From contig NC_084896.1 in assembly GCF_958979055.1 (NCBI RefSeq), forward strand, positions 25,608,501 through 25,672,500: a stretch of DNA of 64,000 nucleotides, in the 5' to 3' direction. Source of the DNA: Alnus glutinosa. Lineage: Eukaryota; Streptophyta; Magnoliopsida; Fagales; Betulaceae. Below, in pieces: positions 47,949 through 63,900 of the stretch. Position 1 is the first letter of the stretch. Every line of letters begins with the position of its first letter. The position numbers were made by a program, and so were the translations under genes. The notes below the pieces were generated by a model that saw nothing but the letters and a program-made list of their open reading frames with translations, did no database searches and was not told the origin of the DNA.

Positions 47949-50900
47949 TTATTCGCTTTCGAAGTCCTCATCATCTCCAAAGGTAAAAACAGAAGCATCA
48001 GCTGCCATTGCCTTGAATTCACTTTCTCTGTTGGGCACCTCAAGGGCTGGTACAGCTCCACCACCAGCATCACTTTTAGGCTCAGTATCAACATGAATCT
48101 GTGTTGAGCCAGTGTTTCCCAGAGATATATGTTTAGTCTCACGAGATAAACTTACAATTTGATCTGAATCTGTCCTAGTCACAGAACTGGAGGTGGTATT
48201 GATGACAGTTCCTCCTGCTGCAGAAGCTACTTCTGCTTGCCTGCTCTTTGAAGAACCGGTTTCCTCCGCCTCACTATCTGAAAACACGTCATCTTTATCA
48301 TGACCTTTCAGGTCTTTGTTTTGGGTTGGTCTGGATGCACCCTCATCAACTGTTGCAGGAGGAGTGCCCGAGCTTTCATCTGTTTTCTTGGCAGCAGTTT
48401 CAGCGTTGGGTGTTGTAGTAACAATGCCACTAGAATCTACCAACACAACCTCAACCTGAAATCCCGGGGAAGGCAGTTTCCTCTACAGAAAGCATAAACC
48501 AGAAAAAATAAATAATTTTGTATAATAATCACCAATTTCCAAGAAAGGAAAGAAAACAATGGCAGAACATAAGCAAACTCCGTCTTAAGAATTAATAGTT
48601 AAAAAGAAAAATATTTCAAGTGCGAGGATCTAAGCAGGGCAGATCACCACATATTAATTGTTTGATCTTCACCTTGTCAAATCCGTCAAGATCATTGGTG
48701 TTTAAAACTTTTCTATTTTCCGTCATAGTTGTGTTTAACCAGCTGAAAATCACAGAAAAAGAAATAAATTTCAATTTCATGTCTGAAAAGCATAACAAAG
48801 AGAGTGATTTATTGGGGACGAAGCCGAATTACTGACAAGTAGAAATCTCCTTGACGGTCATGGAAATGGACTTTGAAGTCCCCAGCCAACTCCGTCAGAC
48901 CTGGCTCCCCTGGCAAAGCAAAGACCATTACCCCCTTCTTGGGCGCACTAAACCAAAAATCTTCGGGCTGCAGAAATAATAGTGGTTTATGAAATCCCAA
49001 ATTAGTCAAAAGAACTCCAAAGCCCCAAAATACAAATGGAATATCATCAGGATCCATTCCTAAGATCTCTAACAAGTTGCTACCAGACAATCAAACAGAC
49101 CTACCGAAAGATCCTTGGTTCTTGGATGCTTTTTTGCGGAGAAGAGAACACCTATGCATTAGAAAAGCATTAATGCAAGACCACACAGTAAGCACAAGGA
49201 AAGCATTAAAGCAAAATCATTGCATCAGCATAATGATATTTCAATTGCATACGAGTTTTGAAGCTATGCAAAGCTTCAGAGAAAACAAAAATGTAACTAG
49301 AATCGCAATCTCAATTAATAGACTGCCCATTACAAGAATTATCCTTCAAACGTTTCATTTGAATCCTCCTAAGCCATACCAATGCATGACTGTGAATTAT
49401 CCATACCAAGCACAGTCATTTTCAGCACAAAAACCTAGAAGTCCATAACAGAGTGAGTATCATTGGCAAGAACCCCCGTGTTTTTACCCCTTCTATGCGT
49501 CAGACTAACTAATGAGCAATTTAAATAAATGAGTTCACAAATTCTCAAGTTATAATACAAGACTGCGTGACACTATTCTTGGCAACCTGAACAAAATAGA
49601 GTATACTAGTTGATGGTGACCTTCGGATGTTGCTTCCTTTCATGCAAAAGCACATCTAAATAAAATAATAGTAATCATCGAGCTAAAAATTTTATTTAAA
49701 AAACAAAACAAAACTAAATGAGCACAAAATGAGAGGTGTAGCCCTAGTACAGGGCAGCATACAAGAGAAAACGACAGGTAAATGAAAAAATTAAATAAAA
49801 TTAAAAAATAAATAAAAAACAGCTAGCTCCTAGAATCCAATAGCTCCAAAAAACAAGTAGAGAAAGAGAACCAATCAGTTGCATCCATCAAAGCATAAAG
49901 TGCTATAAAACAGAAACTTCAAATCCAACACTCATAACTCACAACCCCAAAATTCTAAGCATTCCTCTGATCCTCTCTCCAGACACACCACATAAGACAC
50001 GAAAAGGCAGTCTCACAAATCTCGAGCTAAAAATTTTAGTTAAAAAAGAAAACAAAACTAATAGAGCACAAAATGAGAGGTGTAGCCCTAGTACAGGGCA
50101 GCATACAAGAGAAAACAACAGGTAAATGGAAAAAAATAAATACAGCTAGCTCCTAGAATCCAATAGCTCCAAAAAACAAGTAGAGAAAGAGAACCAATCA
50201 GTTGCATCCATCAAAGCATAAAGTGCTATAAAACAGAAACTTCAAATCCAACACTCGCAACTCACAACCCCAAAATTCTAAGCATTCTTCTGATCCTCTC
50301 TCCAGATGCACCACATAAGACACAAAAAGGCAGTCTCACAAATCTCACTAGTATATTTCAAGCAGAACCCGATGTCAAACTTGCCGAATCTCCATCACAT
50401 ATAAACCCAAACAAAGAGAACACCAATAACAAGAGTTCTCATTCGTAAAATTTTGGAATCCAATGTGGCACCCCATCTGCATAAATGAGCTTTCAGCACC
50501 AGGAAATGCCAATTAGCCCTTGCTCAATTGGTCCAGGTGCTGTAAGGTTTGAGGAATAAAGCCTTGAATCTAGGTCGTGAAATTCTTATATATCCCCAAT
50601 GAACTTAGATAGTACAATAACAACAAATTCAACACCAACAATAAAAAAAATAAAATAAAATAAAATAAAAAAATAAAAAACTTCTAGTCTTTCATGCTGA
50701 ACAATTGTTCCAAAGTAGGAAAAATGAATAATCCAACATGTGGCAAGCGGCAATCAGCAATCACAAAGATTAGCAAGAAATTATGATGCAGCACAGACTA
50801 TTTGAATATATACATGTATATATGTATGTTTATGCAAAAGCACTGATGAATATACACAACACAAGGCAATCACAAAGGTTAGTATGAACAATTCTGATGC

Positions 50901-53900
50901 ACTATTTGAATATATCACTGATGAATATTAAGGGGAAAAACCTAAGGAAAGAATGAGAAAACAGCATTTGCTGAAATGCCAAAAAAAAATAACAAAAAAC
51001 AAAAGGGAAATATGACAACTGAACTTCGTAACACACTATCATAGGAGAGCATAGAGGAGGAAAAATATCAAACGAAACAGAAATGCATAACGAACCATTA
51101 TGATCAGAAACAGTAATGGAGGGCCTGATCCAATAAGGGCATCTGTGAATTCGAAATCCCCTCAGCATGCACCTGCACCAGATATGATATCAATACCCCT
51201 GTGACTAGCCAAAAATGCTACAAGAGAAATACAAAGTCAGAAGTATACCTACGACCAGGAGGACATTCCCCATTGAAGTATGTTAGAATACGTTCAAAAT
51301 ATTTGACATACCTCTGAAAAAAATAAAGAATGATAAAGAAGCTCGGCAATAGATAAGATATCAAGGATTCAGAAAATTATCACATAAAAAACGAAAGACT
51401 AACAATCTGACTCGGCAGAACAAGCCCTTTTCCGTCGAAACATCTTTTCTGATTGTAGTAGTCAATAGACTCCTCAGCTGTTGGGAAGAACTGCAAAGAG
51501 ATGGCAAGTCCATAATTATAACAAACTATAAATGAAATAAAAAGGTTATTGAAATTTCCACCAAACTCATTCAGGAACATAATATGAATCTTACCTTCAA
51601 GAACAGAAGAAGACTGGAAATCATCAACCCTGTTCTTGCCATTCCAGCCTTGCAATGCACAACCACAACATTCTCAATGTCCTCCTTCAACCACGAGTAA
51701 GCACTTTGGCAAAATGATATTATCAGTTGAATTGGAGGGCAATTATGGTCATCAAATGGGAAACAAGCCACCTGGAGAAAGAATTAACAACTTGATATAT
51801 AAAATATAAGCAGCTGTCATAAAACATTTTCCATAATGCCCATAATGTTGTCTTGTTAAACATTGTTGTCTGTTTCACCGTGTAGGATCCACCTAGCGGG
51901 AAGTCTACACCTTTTTGCAATGACAAATATGAAATATGATTTCCTAACTAGCTGAGAGAGTCGCTTGAAAGCTATATGCAATACCTTACCAAGCTTAATC
52001 AGAGAGGCAAACACAAGAATGGCCTAACACAGCTAAGATCTCTGATATAAATGATGTAAAGAATGTAAACTTATATTTTCCACCTAGTAAATTAAGAAAC
52101 AAATTATAACACACCTTTCCTTCAAATAAGGACGCATCATACAGCCTCTCAGAACAAAGATTATACACTTTGTACTTTCCCTGCATATAGAACAAGGAAT
52201 ACTTATTATACCAACACATACACATTACAATAAGACAAAAATAAAATTTCTGAGCACCAAAATAGCATATAATTTATAGCATAAAATAGCAATCACATGA
52301 TAACAGCTAATGCCAGAACCTCCATTTTGTTTCCACTGGACAACCTAACAAGCTAAAAAGTACATTTGTAAAGGGTTTACACTTAAACTGAATCACATAA
52401 CCAATTCCAGTTTATTAAAATATTACACAAATGAGATCCAGTGTCGTCTTGATATATATTATATATAATAAAGTATATGCTATAGTAGAAAATTTGTATA
52501 TACAATAACACAGCAGCAGCAGCAATGACACAAATTTGAGTAAAATCAATGACAAAAGAATTTCTTCTTAAAGCAGAGAATGTATTAAAATCAATTAGCA
52601 ACTGTATCAATCTTGATCAAGATCAAACCATAATACCATCTTATGAAGGAGAATAATCTAGAGATAAAAGAAGACAGAGATAGATGAGTGAAGCTGAAAG
52701 GTGGGAGGATAAGTTGCTCCTTGCCATAGACTCTTATTTTCATAGCATGCATAAAGGGCTAACGGACATACATTTATAGTTTTATACATAGAACAAAAAG
52801 ATCTTACTTGCACATAAAAGAAATTTGTTTTCCATTTCCAATGAACATCTATAGTAGGTGATCAACCACAATTAACTACCATTATGAAAACAAAAAACCC
52901 ATGTCCTACTCACAGCAAAGAGATATGAAATGAATGAGAGCCAAACACTTCCAAGCAGCTAGTTTAGATAAGTTCTACATCTTTTTGACAATATCAAAGT
53001 CGAAGAAAGAATCAATATGGTAGTGTACTATTCACAACAATCAATGATTTGATTATCCTGTGGGGATAATGATACAACAATTTTTGGTACCAGAAACTGT
53101 GAAATAGAATCTACACTAACCATGAAGCATCAAGAGTATTACAACATTTTTATTTTAAGGAAAGCATTTTAATAGCATTAACATGACCTGTAATTATAAG
53201 TTTCAAGAATTTACAAATTGTAATAACCTTGTGATGAGTTTCAAAGAATTTGATCACTTCTTCCATGTGATTTCGATAGAGCCCCTACATCACATAATAG
53301 TCAGAAAACTAGAGTGCAATAGCATTGGATGAGGAGAGTCAATTGTAGAGTGCAAATCGGTAGTTTACCTCAACATAACCAAAAAACCCAGAACTCAAAT
53401 CACCAGCAGGGAACCCCATAGCAATTATATTCTCTGTGATATAAGTCATATCCAGATCAAATCCTCCTTCCTGAAGACAAGGTACTCCAGTTAAGGTTAT
53501 AATTATACAGAAAAATGTCCACTAGTCAAGCATGGTTACAACAAAATGAAGATAAAAGTATAGCCAGAAAAAAGAGGGAAAAAAAAATAGAATGCATATT
53601 TATGTTATGATTCCATCCGCTAATATTATATATATATATATGGCTAAGGATACAAGTCAATAACACAACCAACCCACCTGGTATCTTCGTTTATTTTGAG
53701 AGACAACATGTCGAGCCTTAACCTGTACAGCCTTCACTGCATTCCTAGAAGAGTCAACAAACCCTTTTGTAATAGTTCCAATAAAACCAGGTTGCGCAGT
53801 TGAAGTTCCATCAGAGTTATCATCCGACGAAGGAGCTTTTGGAGACAAGCGCAATGCCAATCCACTAGTAAATCGTGCAAAAGTTGATTTTCCAGAATTT

Positions 53901-54118
53901 CCAGTTGGAGACTCATCTTCTGTGGCTACCAATGGCTGAGGAATTTTCAAACTTTTGGCCCATGAAGATATTCCAGAAGGAGATAATCTAGATGGTGCAT
54001 CACGAGGAGAATTATCCAGTCCAGAATCAGTGGCAGCTGGAGTTTGTATGGCAGCTGGAGGTTGTCTATCAGAAGCTTTAGGAGGCAAAGTTGACGAATC
54101 AGCAGATTCTGAATCCAT
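47949..54118 (-). CDS. PTEN2: PTEN2-type phosphatase (dual lipid/protein phosphatase)
   Basis: Twelve exons join in frame: 54118-53678, 53470-53369, 53284-53228, 52180-52115, 51771-51595, 51490-51404, 51313-51249, 51172-51096, 49148-49105, 48967-48837, 48742-48673 and 48482-47949. The total is 616 aa, close to the 611 I recall for Arabidopsis PTEN2A. Order: a Ser/Pro-rich N-terminus (residues 1-147), the phosphatase domain (EGGFDLDMTYIT onward), the P-loop HCKAGMARTG in exon 5 (near 265), a C2 domain (IHRCPYWIRPSI, EDFWFSAPKKG, WLNTTMTENRK), then an acidic Ser/Thr-rich tail ending FTFGDDEDFESE. The P-loop has MA where animal PTEN has KG, as in plant PTEN2. The family removes the 3-phosphate of phosphoinositides. 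Exon 10 ends at a GTCAGT donor, giving Phe where relatives have Cys. This is the source of the pseudogene copies to the left. Confidence 0.93.
49679..50348 (-). mobile_element. L1-type LINE 3' end, present twice in tandem in PTEN2 intron 8
   Basis: Units 49679-50021 and 50022-50348 are near-identical, each from GAGCTAAAAATTTTA to GGCAGTCTCACAAATCTC. On the minus strand they read the end of an L1 ORF2 (CIWRERI-like, then WMQLIGSLSLL) followed by a TACTAGGGCTACACCTCTC 3' region. Only the last few hundred bases are present. The whole 49314-50385 stretch is missing from the duplicated intron pieces at 14.2, 22.2 and 34.0 kb. Confidence 0.75.
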
Positions 54119-55290
54119 TCCACAACTACAGAGGTTTCAACAGATATTGAGGATAGAAGTTCAAGTTCGCAACGTAAAACTGATCCTACAGCAACTTGCA
54201 AGTAAAGCTGCAATTACAGACATAAAAAACAAACAAATAAATAACATAGGGACAACATAAGAAATTAAAACTAACACAATCCATAAAAATGTACCGGAAA
54301 ATACAACATTTTTGTTACAACTAAGACTGAAAATGTAGATCTCATAATTGTCTCATTTGTACATGGACAAGAATGTTCCGGTTCCCTACCAGCAACCACA
54401 AACCACAACTTAGAAAGATGTGACACAAGTTACCACGGTAACAAACGAGAACACTCATCAGAACCAACCCAGAAATTATATCACCGCATTGGTTCATATG
54501 ACAAAGTAGACCCAAGAGACGAACCTGACCTCAAATCATTACCCCTGAGATGAAAAAAACCCTACTACATTCTATGCCAAAATACTAAAAGCATCATCTC
54601 CAAAAATTAAAAAAATAAAATAAAACATAACACAGGCCAAAAGACCACACTCCCCATAAAACAATGCCGTCCATTGCAAGCTTTCTTTTCATTTCTAGAC
54701 AAGATTTCAGAGGCAAGAAATGCAAAAATAGAATCAGTCCCAGGGAAGACCAACAAATTCATATATCTACAATTTACTCTCGAATTCCATTAAAAAATCA
54801 TAAACCTATTTCACAAACACTGGTAGCAATTATAATAGACAGAAAACAACTATTATTGCCAAAGCCCATTTGAGATTATTCGCTAAAAAACATTGAACAT
54901 TTCTAGTTTGTCATTAAAAAAAAAAACTTTCTTTCGTAGAGCTAAAACCAAATCGAATTTTGCTTCGAAAAGCAGAGCTTTTAGAATCCACGCAAAGACA
55001 ACGTTGCCAATCAATCTCGCTTAAACTAGAGCTAGCTATACACCATATACAAACTGATAAATAAAAAATATACATTAAATCGTTGAACCTACACCAAAAA
55101 TCATATCAAATAAAATATTTGAAAACTAAACAAACCCCAAAATCCAACAATATAACACCCAAAAAAAAATGAAACGAAAAGCAAATAATTACTCATTTCG
55201 GCCTTGAAATTTTCATTAGGGCAAAATTTAATTATCGTACCGAGATGGAAAGGTCGGGCCTTTGGAGTTACGAGAGCTGCTTATGGTTTC

Positions 55291-55329
<39 letters not shown>

Positions 55330-55330
55330 G
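54119..55330 (-). promoter_or_regulatory. PTEN2 5' untranslated region with a probable leader intron
   Basis: Upstream of the PTEN2 start codon, the minus strand shows a good acceptor (CTGTAATTGCAG, ending at 54208) and, about 1 kb further up, a donor (CATCTCG then GTACGATAAT, near 55241), suggesting a leader intron. Beyond the donor lies a CT run on the minus strand, seen as (GA)n at 55294-55326, typical of plant 5' leaders. The interval between has no open frame. Confidence 0.45.
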
Positions 55331-55639
55331 GGGCTTGTGATCGACGGTTTTGAAGGTAATGGCGATGGGGTCAGTCAACGCATCCGAGGGCGGTGATTTG
55401 CATTGACTATCTGAGAATCTGGATTCTAATCAACGGTGAATAACTTCTGGGGATTCTATGGAGCGTCTCCTGAGTAGGATTAGAGAGACTTTGGTGTTCG
55501 TATTCGTATATGAGACGAAGAGTGACGGTTGGATGATGAGGCTTGGAGTTACTGTGGACCGTCGATGGTTCTGACCAAGTGTGACTCGTTTCACGGGCTA
55601 TTTTGGGGTGCGTTTGGTTGTCGAAAGCGATTTTGGAAG

Positions 55640-55651
55640 ATTTTAGATTTT

Positions 55652-55689
<38 letters not shown>

Positions 55690-55690
55690 G
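55640..55690. repeat. Poly(T) tract
   Basis: A run of over 30 T at 55653-55686 lies at the left edge of an A/T homopolymer-rich zone that continues to about 56400. Confidence 0.8.
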
Positions 55691-55789
55691 AAACATGTAG
55701 TCATTCCATTAATACATCAAATAACAACATTACAGTTGAAAACGCCTTGTTTCTTTTCTTATAATTTTTTTTAAAAGAAATTACTTATA

Positions 55790-56122
55790 TTCCCTTCAAA
55801 CTATTAGTTAATTGTCAATATACTCCATAAACTATCAATTGTGTCAATGTCCTCATATTTCCTTGCAAACTATCATTTAATTGTCAATATACCCCATAAA
55901 CTATCAATTGTGTCAATGGTCCCCTCAAACTACTAAAAAATGCCAATATCCCCTTAAAGACCAACATAAAGATAAAAATTGACCCTAAATTTTTTGGAAT
56001 AAGACAAAAATATTTTTATAAATTCAAAAAACTAAAACTAAAACTAAAAAAATTTAAAAACTAAAAAACTAAAAAAAATATTTTATTTTTTTTAAAAAAA
56101 AAAAGGAAAGATTTTTGTTTTG

Positions 56123-56167
<45 letters not shown>

Positions 56168-56535
56168 CAAACGAAAAAAATAACTGAAAATTATAAGAAC
56201 ATTTTTTTTCTTAAAAAAAAAACGAAAAAGAAAAAATAAAAACCATTTTTTTATTAAATTAAAAAAAAAAGAACAATTTTTTAAAAATAAAAATAAAAAT
56301 AAAAAAACGAAAAAAAAAACAGTTTTTAAATTTTTTGGAATAATTTTTTGTTATTTTCTATTTTTTTAATAATTTTTTTAGTTTTTATTTTATTTTAATA
56401 ATTTTATTAGGGATATTTTTGTCATTATGAGGACATTGGCATTTTTTGGTAATTTAGGAGGGAAATATTGACACAATTGATAGTTTGGGGAGTACATTAA
56501 CAATAAATTGATAGTATGAAAAGGTTATGTGTACT
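55790..56535. mobile_element. Foldback-type element with long terminal inverted repeats
   Basis: The left arm (CAAACTATTAGTTAATTGTC, then AACTATCAATTGTGTCAATG) pairs with the right arm read backwards (CATACTATCAATTTATTG, then AAACTATCAATTGTGTCAAT and AATGCCAATGTCCTCA) over roughly 110 bases. The left arm motif is itself repeated once (55840-55930). The interior is almost wholly A and T homopolymers. There is no coding region. The class could be Mutator-like or another foldback type. Confidence 0.65.
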
Positions 56536-58893
56536 TTTATCTTTCTTTCTTTTTTCTTGAAATGGTTTTTCATTTTTAATTAATTAAAATCAATGACAGT
56601 AAAAACGTGTCATGATATTTTTCACTCTTGTCAAAAATGAGAATTTCTCGAAAATCAAGAATAATCTTATAATCCAATTAGTGGGACTATCATATTATTT
56701 ATCTGAAAGAGGGTTGTGAGGATTATTACTATCATAAAATTGCTGCATGGTGCTCATATGGAATTTCGAAATTGTAATTAAAATTGTATTCCAAACATTT
56801 TCTTTTATCTAAATCTCATTTTGGTAAAAGCAAAACAGAAAAATCTCATTTTGGTAACAATTTACCAATAGCATTTAGAAAATTTAAGATGAGAGGCCAA
56901 ACAAGAATTAAAGTCTTATGGTATTAGAATTTGCATGTTAGAAGACTTTAACAAGACAGAATATCCCATGAAAAGTTATCTTGGCTCTAACTTATCTTAG
57001 GGTATAAGTAGTTTAATTAAATAATGATAGTTGTAGTTATCTATCTAAGTCAGTCTTTTAATTATTTATAACATTATAGTGCATAAGTCATTTAGCAGTA
57101 GGTTTTTATTGTTTATTGTAGGAGTTTATCTCCAAGTCTAAGTCTTGTATTCCTTCTATTTAAACGATATCATTAAATGAATAATGAAACAGAAAATTAA
57201 TCTCAAGCCTAATGTTTGAAAAGGTCTAAACTTCTTCAAAAGATACGAATTTCGGTGGATTTTGTTTCAAAATGCTGTGCCTTGCATCTTTAACTGTTAT
57301 CTGGCTTTCACGTAGGCCTTGCTTTTCTCCCAAATCTTCCAATAATACTCACTTACAAGGTTGATTTGGTGACTTTTAATCAATTACCATGTGCTAATAC
57401 CACAAACTTCTGATCTATTGATAACAGAGACAATGCACCACCGCAAAGTCAGCATCATTTGCCACCCACAAGGCATAACGTGTGCTATTAACTGAGGGCG
57501 CCTAGGTGGGCATTCCCTTATTTACAAGAAATCAGGCGTGGTCAGACATAATCCATTGATGGCTAATTGTCAAACAGCTAGTGCCAGCCATGAGCATATT
57601 AGTCCATAGCTATTTTATTGCATCTCCATCAATGGGAGAGAGGCTATATATAGCCCCCTATTAGATCGGTTGAGGCATCAGAAAATTACTGAGAAATTTG
57701 AATGTCAAACAGTGATATATTTATCTCAATGCATGTTTTTTTTATTATTATTGATTTTAGACTGTTGATATTGCCACAAGATCAAACAGCAAGCCTAGCT
57801 GTTTTCGTTTGAAGGTTCTTTAACTTCTTTTCCTAGGGTTTGCATTTGATGTCAATCCCGCCAACGTTACAGTTTCCTCAAAAAGCTTAAAGCTTAATTT
57901 GGAGAAAGGGCTTGAGTGGCAGGAAGGTGCTTGCACAGATTGGCCGTCACCATTCATGCTCTTTGCTAGTATGCACATCTTTCTTGTCATCATTGGGTTA
58001 GAGCATATAATTGCATCAAGAATTTGTTTGGACACCCTTTTCAATTCAACTATTAAAACAGAAAATGCAGCTCCTTTCTGTTAAAAGTGATAAGAAAGAG
58101 TTGTCGCTCATGTCAGCAACAAACTACACCACATAATTTTCACCTCAGAGCTTTCTCTTAGGTAGTTTCATCCAAACCAAACTGAAACCAAGTATTGGGA
58201 TTTGATGGAGAACCTAAATTGCAATGCTAGAGTAGTTAACTACACACATATGAGCAATAACTCATGCTTAGAGCTGACAATTTTTTATACGACTCATGAA
58301 CCCTACACAAAATTAGCGGATTATCTAAAGTTGAAGGGTCTGACCCGTTTAATTAAATTAGTCGGGTTAGGGTTGACCTATATAGTCTTATATTCATGCA
58401 TCGACATTCGACACGATCCAAACTTGACACACAACATAAAGGACGGCAATTTTTAGGGTTGAGGATGAGTTGGGTTATAATTAACCTATAAGTCTTATAC
58501 CCATGCCTTAATACGACTCGAACCCAACATGTAAACAAGAATTGTCACCCCTACAATCATGCTCCATAATGGAGTGAAAAAATACAGAAGAGCATATGCA
58601 ACCAATAATAATTAATGGCAACAGGGAGTTGGAGAATATATATACAACTTATTGATTGATAAAAAATTTCTAAATTGTGTTTCGGCAAATAATGGAAGGT
58701 ATTTACAATAATCATGGACAATGAAACCTTAAACCATTCCTTAATTAAAATCTGCACAAACTGTTGGTTCAATGAGAACAGAGCAATTCTTCTTCTAAGT
58801 AACCTCCCTTGGTAAGGGATGGGTAATCAAACACGTCATTCTTCTTTATCATTTGCATTTCTCCTTCATGATCCAATATGACACCAAGGCTTA
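56536..58893. other. Intergenic, no recognisable gene
   Basis: I see only AT-rich DNA here. A 74-codon open frame on the minus strand (58044-57820, ending LTSNANPRKRS) matches nothing I recognise and may be chance or part of an unseen transcript. The stretch 58265-58555 (GACCCGTTTAATTAAATTAG, GGGTTGACCTATATAG and similar words) looks like a degenerate copy of a common plant dispersed repeat with GACCCG motifs. Confidence 0.5.
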
Positions 58894-61948
<3,055 letters not shown>

Positions 61949-62064
61949 GCTTTTTTTGTGTTTGGAAGGGAAAACAAGAGATGGGTACGCGAGAGATGCT
62001 TTGTATATATATATATATGTGTGAGATGAGAGAGAGAGAGAGATAGAGACGGGATCGGTAGAAA

Positions 62065-62096
<32 letters not shown>

Positions 62097-62100
62097 CGGG
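61949..62100 (-). promoter_or_regulatory. Probable protease core promoter and leader
   Basis: Read on the minus strand, a (CT)n run (62097-62066 and 62041-62027) is followed by TATATATATATA at about 62016-62004 and then by the start codon at 61948. The TATA stretch would place transcription start some 25-30 bases downstream, leaving a leader of about 30 bases. This is inferred from position only. Confidence 0.45.
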
Positions 62101-62571
62101 ATCAGTAGAAAGTACGAAATCTACGTTGTAATTAATATAGGAGTTTTTGTCTGTCACGCATGTCATGGGTGGCCACCTAAGTTTGGGAATGGCTTTTGAC
62201 CAGTTTGGAGGGAATATGAGGCTTTTGGCTAATGGGATTTTGCCAAGTGGCAAGGTTGGGTTTGGTTAATTTGGTTATAAAAGAGAGGAAAAATAATAGT
62301 GGACATGATTGGCGGTTACAAGACTCTAAATAGAGCTGCTTGGAACAAGTTCGAGATCCTCCCCGATTAGGTAGGTTGGTTTAATAAACAAGGCGAATTC
62401 TTATAAATTCAGCTTGATTTGTATAAATTTTATAATTTAATTATTTTATTTTTAATTTTGTAACGAGAACATATTAAATATTTAAAAAGATCAAAATTAT
62501 TTTTTTTTCTAATGCAATAAATATTACTTGAATTATTATAATTGTGAGTTATGATTGAGTTTATGTGTATG

Positions 62572-62602
<31 letters not shown>

Positions 62603-63332
62603 GCGAGTGTAATAAATATATATAAATACTATAAGATAAACATTAAAGTCGAGATTAAATTGTTTAAATATAAATATATGTATATTTGTGTGTTATGATT
62701 GAGTTTATGTGTATGTATGTACGTATATATATATGTGTATGTAATGAATGTATCATAGTATCATACTATAAGATACACATATAAACTTGAGATTAGATTT
62801 TTTTTAATATTTGAGTTAATTTCTTTAATTACTCAAATAATAAATCTTAACCATAATTAAATAACTAATAATTAATATGAATTTACCAAAAAAAAAAAGT
62901 CACGACATTTACTTTAAATATGGAATGAATAAGTTAATTGAATAACTGGTAAATAAACTCGAACTTGTTCAAAAAATAAATAAACATAACTTGAACAAAT
63001 TATGTATCCGCTGCAATTGGCACGATTCAGGCACCCAATTAATGGCGATCCTTATTCAATCCGTTTAATCTCATATGGGTTGTCCGTTCTATTAACCTAT
63101 CAAAATGAAGTCGGGTGTCCCAATAAATCAAACCCAAACATGAAGAGCTTCTTTAATATAAATCTAAATTGTGAATAATGAAGAGTATTTAAAAAAATAA
63201 AATAAAAAAATTCAAGAAATTAGCTTTCTTCTCATGCACGGCAAAAATTTAAGACTTCATGCTTTCCCCACATCTACTATAAACACATCATGCTGGCTGC
63301 AATATAAGCAACAGCATTGATACACGTTATAT
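62101..63332. other. Intergenic, repeats only
   Basis: There are TA-rich microsatellites at 62574-62602 and 62725-62738. The pieces 62525-62640 and 62665-62760 share GTTATGATTGAGTTTATGTG and are diverged direct repeats. Words such as AACAAGTTCGAG and GAACTTGTTC near 62345 and 62965 pair in inverted orientation, which may mark a decayed transposon of about 650 bp. No gene is seen. Confidence 0.5.
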
Positions 63333-63900
63333 TTAAGAGACTGAGCGCTTGGATTTCTTCTTGGAAGGCTCCCCAGCTGCTGCAATATAAGTTTCAGCAT
63401 TGATATTCTCAGCCAATTTTTGCTTCCCAAACTCCTTAGCCTTTTTCTGTGGAGCAATCAATGTAAAGGACTTACATTAAACGGGAAAATCCCAGAAAGC
63501 AAGACAACCAAAAGCTCTCATGATCTCTTGATCTAATATATTATATTACCTTAAGAGACATGGTCATGACTGCCACATCATTATTATCATCCTCAGATTT
63601 TGTATCCTGGTTTCTTGCCTCCTAAGATTTTGTTGTCATACCGAAAATGATAAAAGTCATTGGGATAAAAGATAAGATCATGTAAAAGAGCATGAATCAA
63701 GACTTCAAATAAAATGGAAAATGATAATTGACTGAAATTTAGCTTCAGAATACAACCTCTGGGGGAATAAATGCAGCTTCTCGTTTTCTTTTGTTTTCCG
63801 CGGTTTTCTGCGCCTGCTTCTCCTGCTTATCTTGCCACTTCTTCGTTGATTTCTTTTTTTGAGACATGAAGTACTCTCCACTTTCCAATTGTTCATCAAT
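63333..63900 (-). CDS. KRR1: KRR1 small-subunit processome component, C-terminal exons (partial)
   Basis: Three exons are visible: 63900-63757 (starts IDEQLESGEYFMS, with a lysine-rich coil KKWQDKQEKQAQKTAENK and ending FIPPE), 63621-63550 (acidic, EDDNNDVAVMTMSLK) and 63446-63333 (KKAKEFGKQKLAENINAETY, ending SKRSVS). All are in phase 0 with GT..AG borders. The LESGEYF motif and lysine-rich tail are those of KRR1, a KH-domain nucleolar protein needed for 18S rRNA maturation. The KH domain and N-terminus lie beyond the right edge; 63901-64000 is intron. Confidence 0.85.

Noticed and set aside
49077-49448. Plus-strand open frame of 123 codons across PTEN2 exon 9
   Set aside because: It is antisense to exon 9 and intron 8 and has no family resemblance.
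57820-58044. Minus-strand 74-codon frame as a small gene
   Set aside because: It has no recognisable motif, and I could not see neighbouring exons; it is mentioned only within the intergenic entry.
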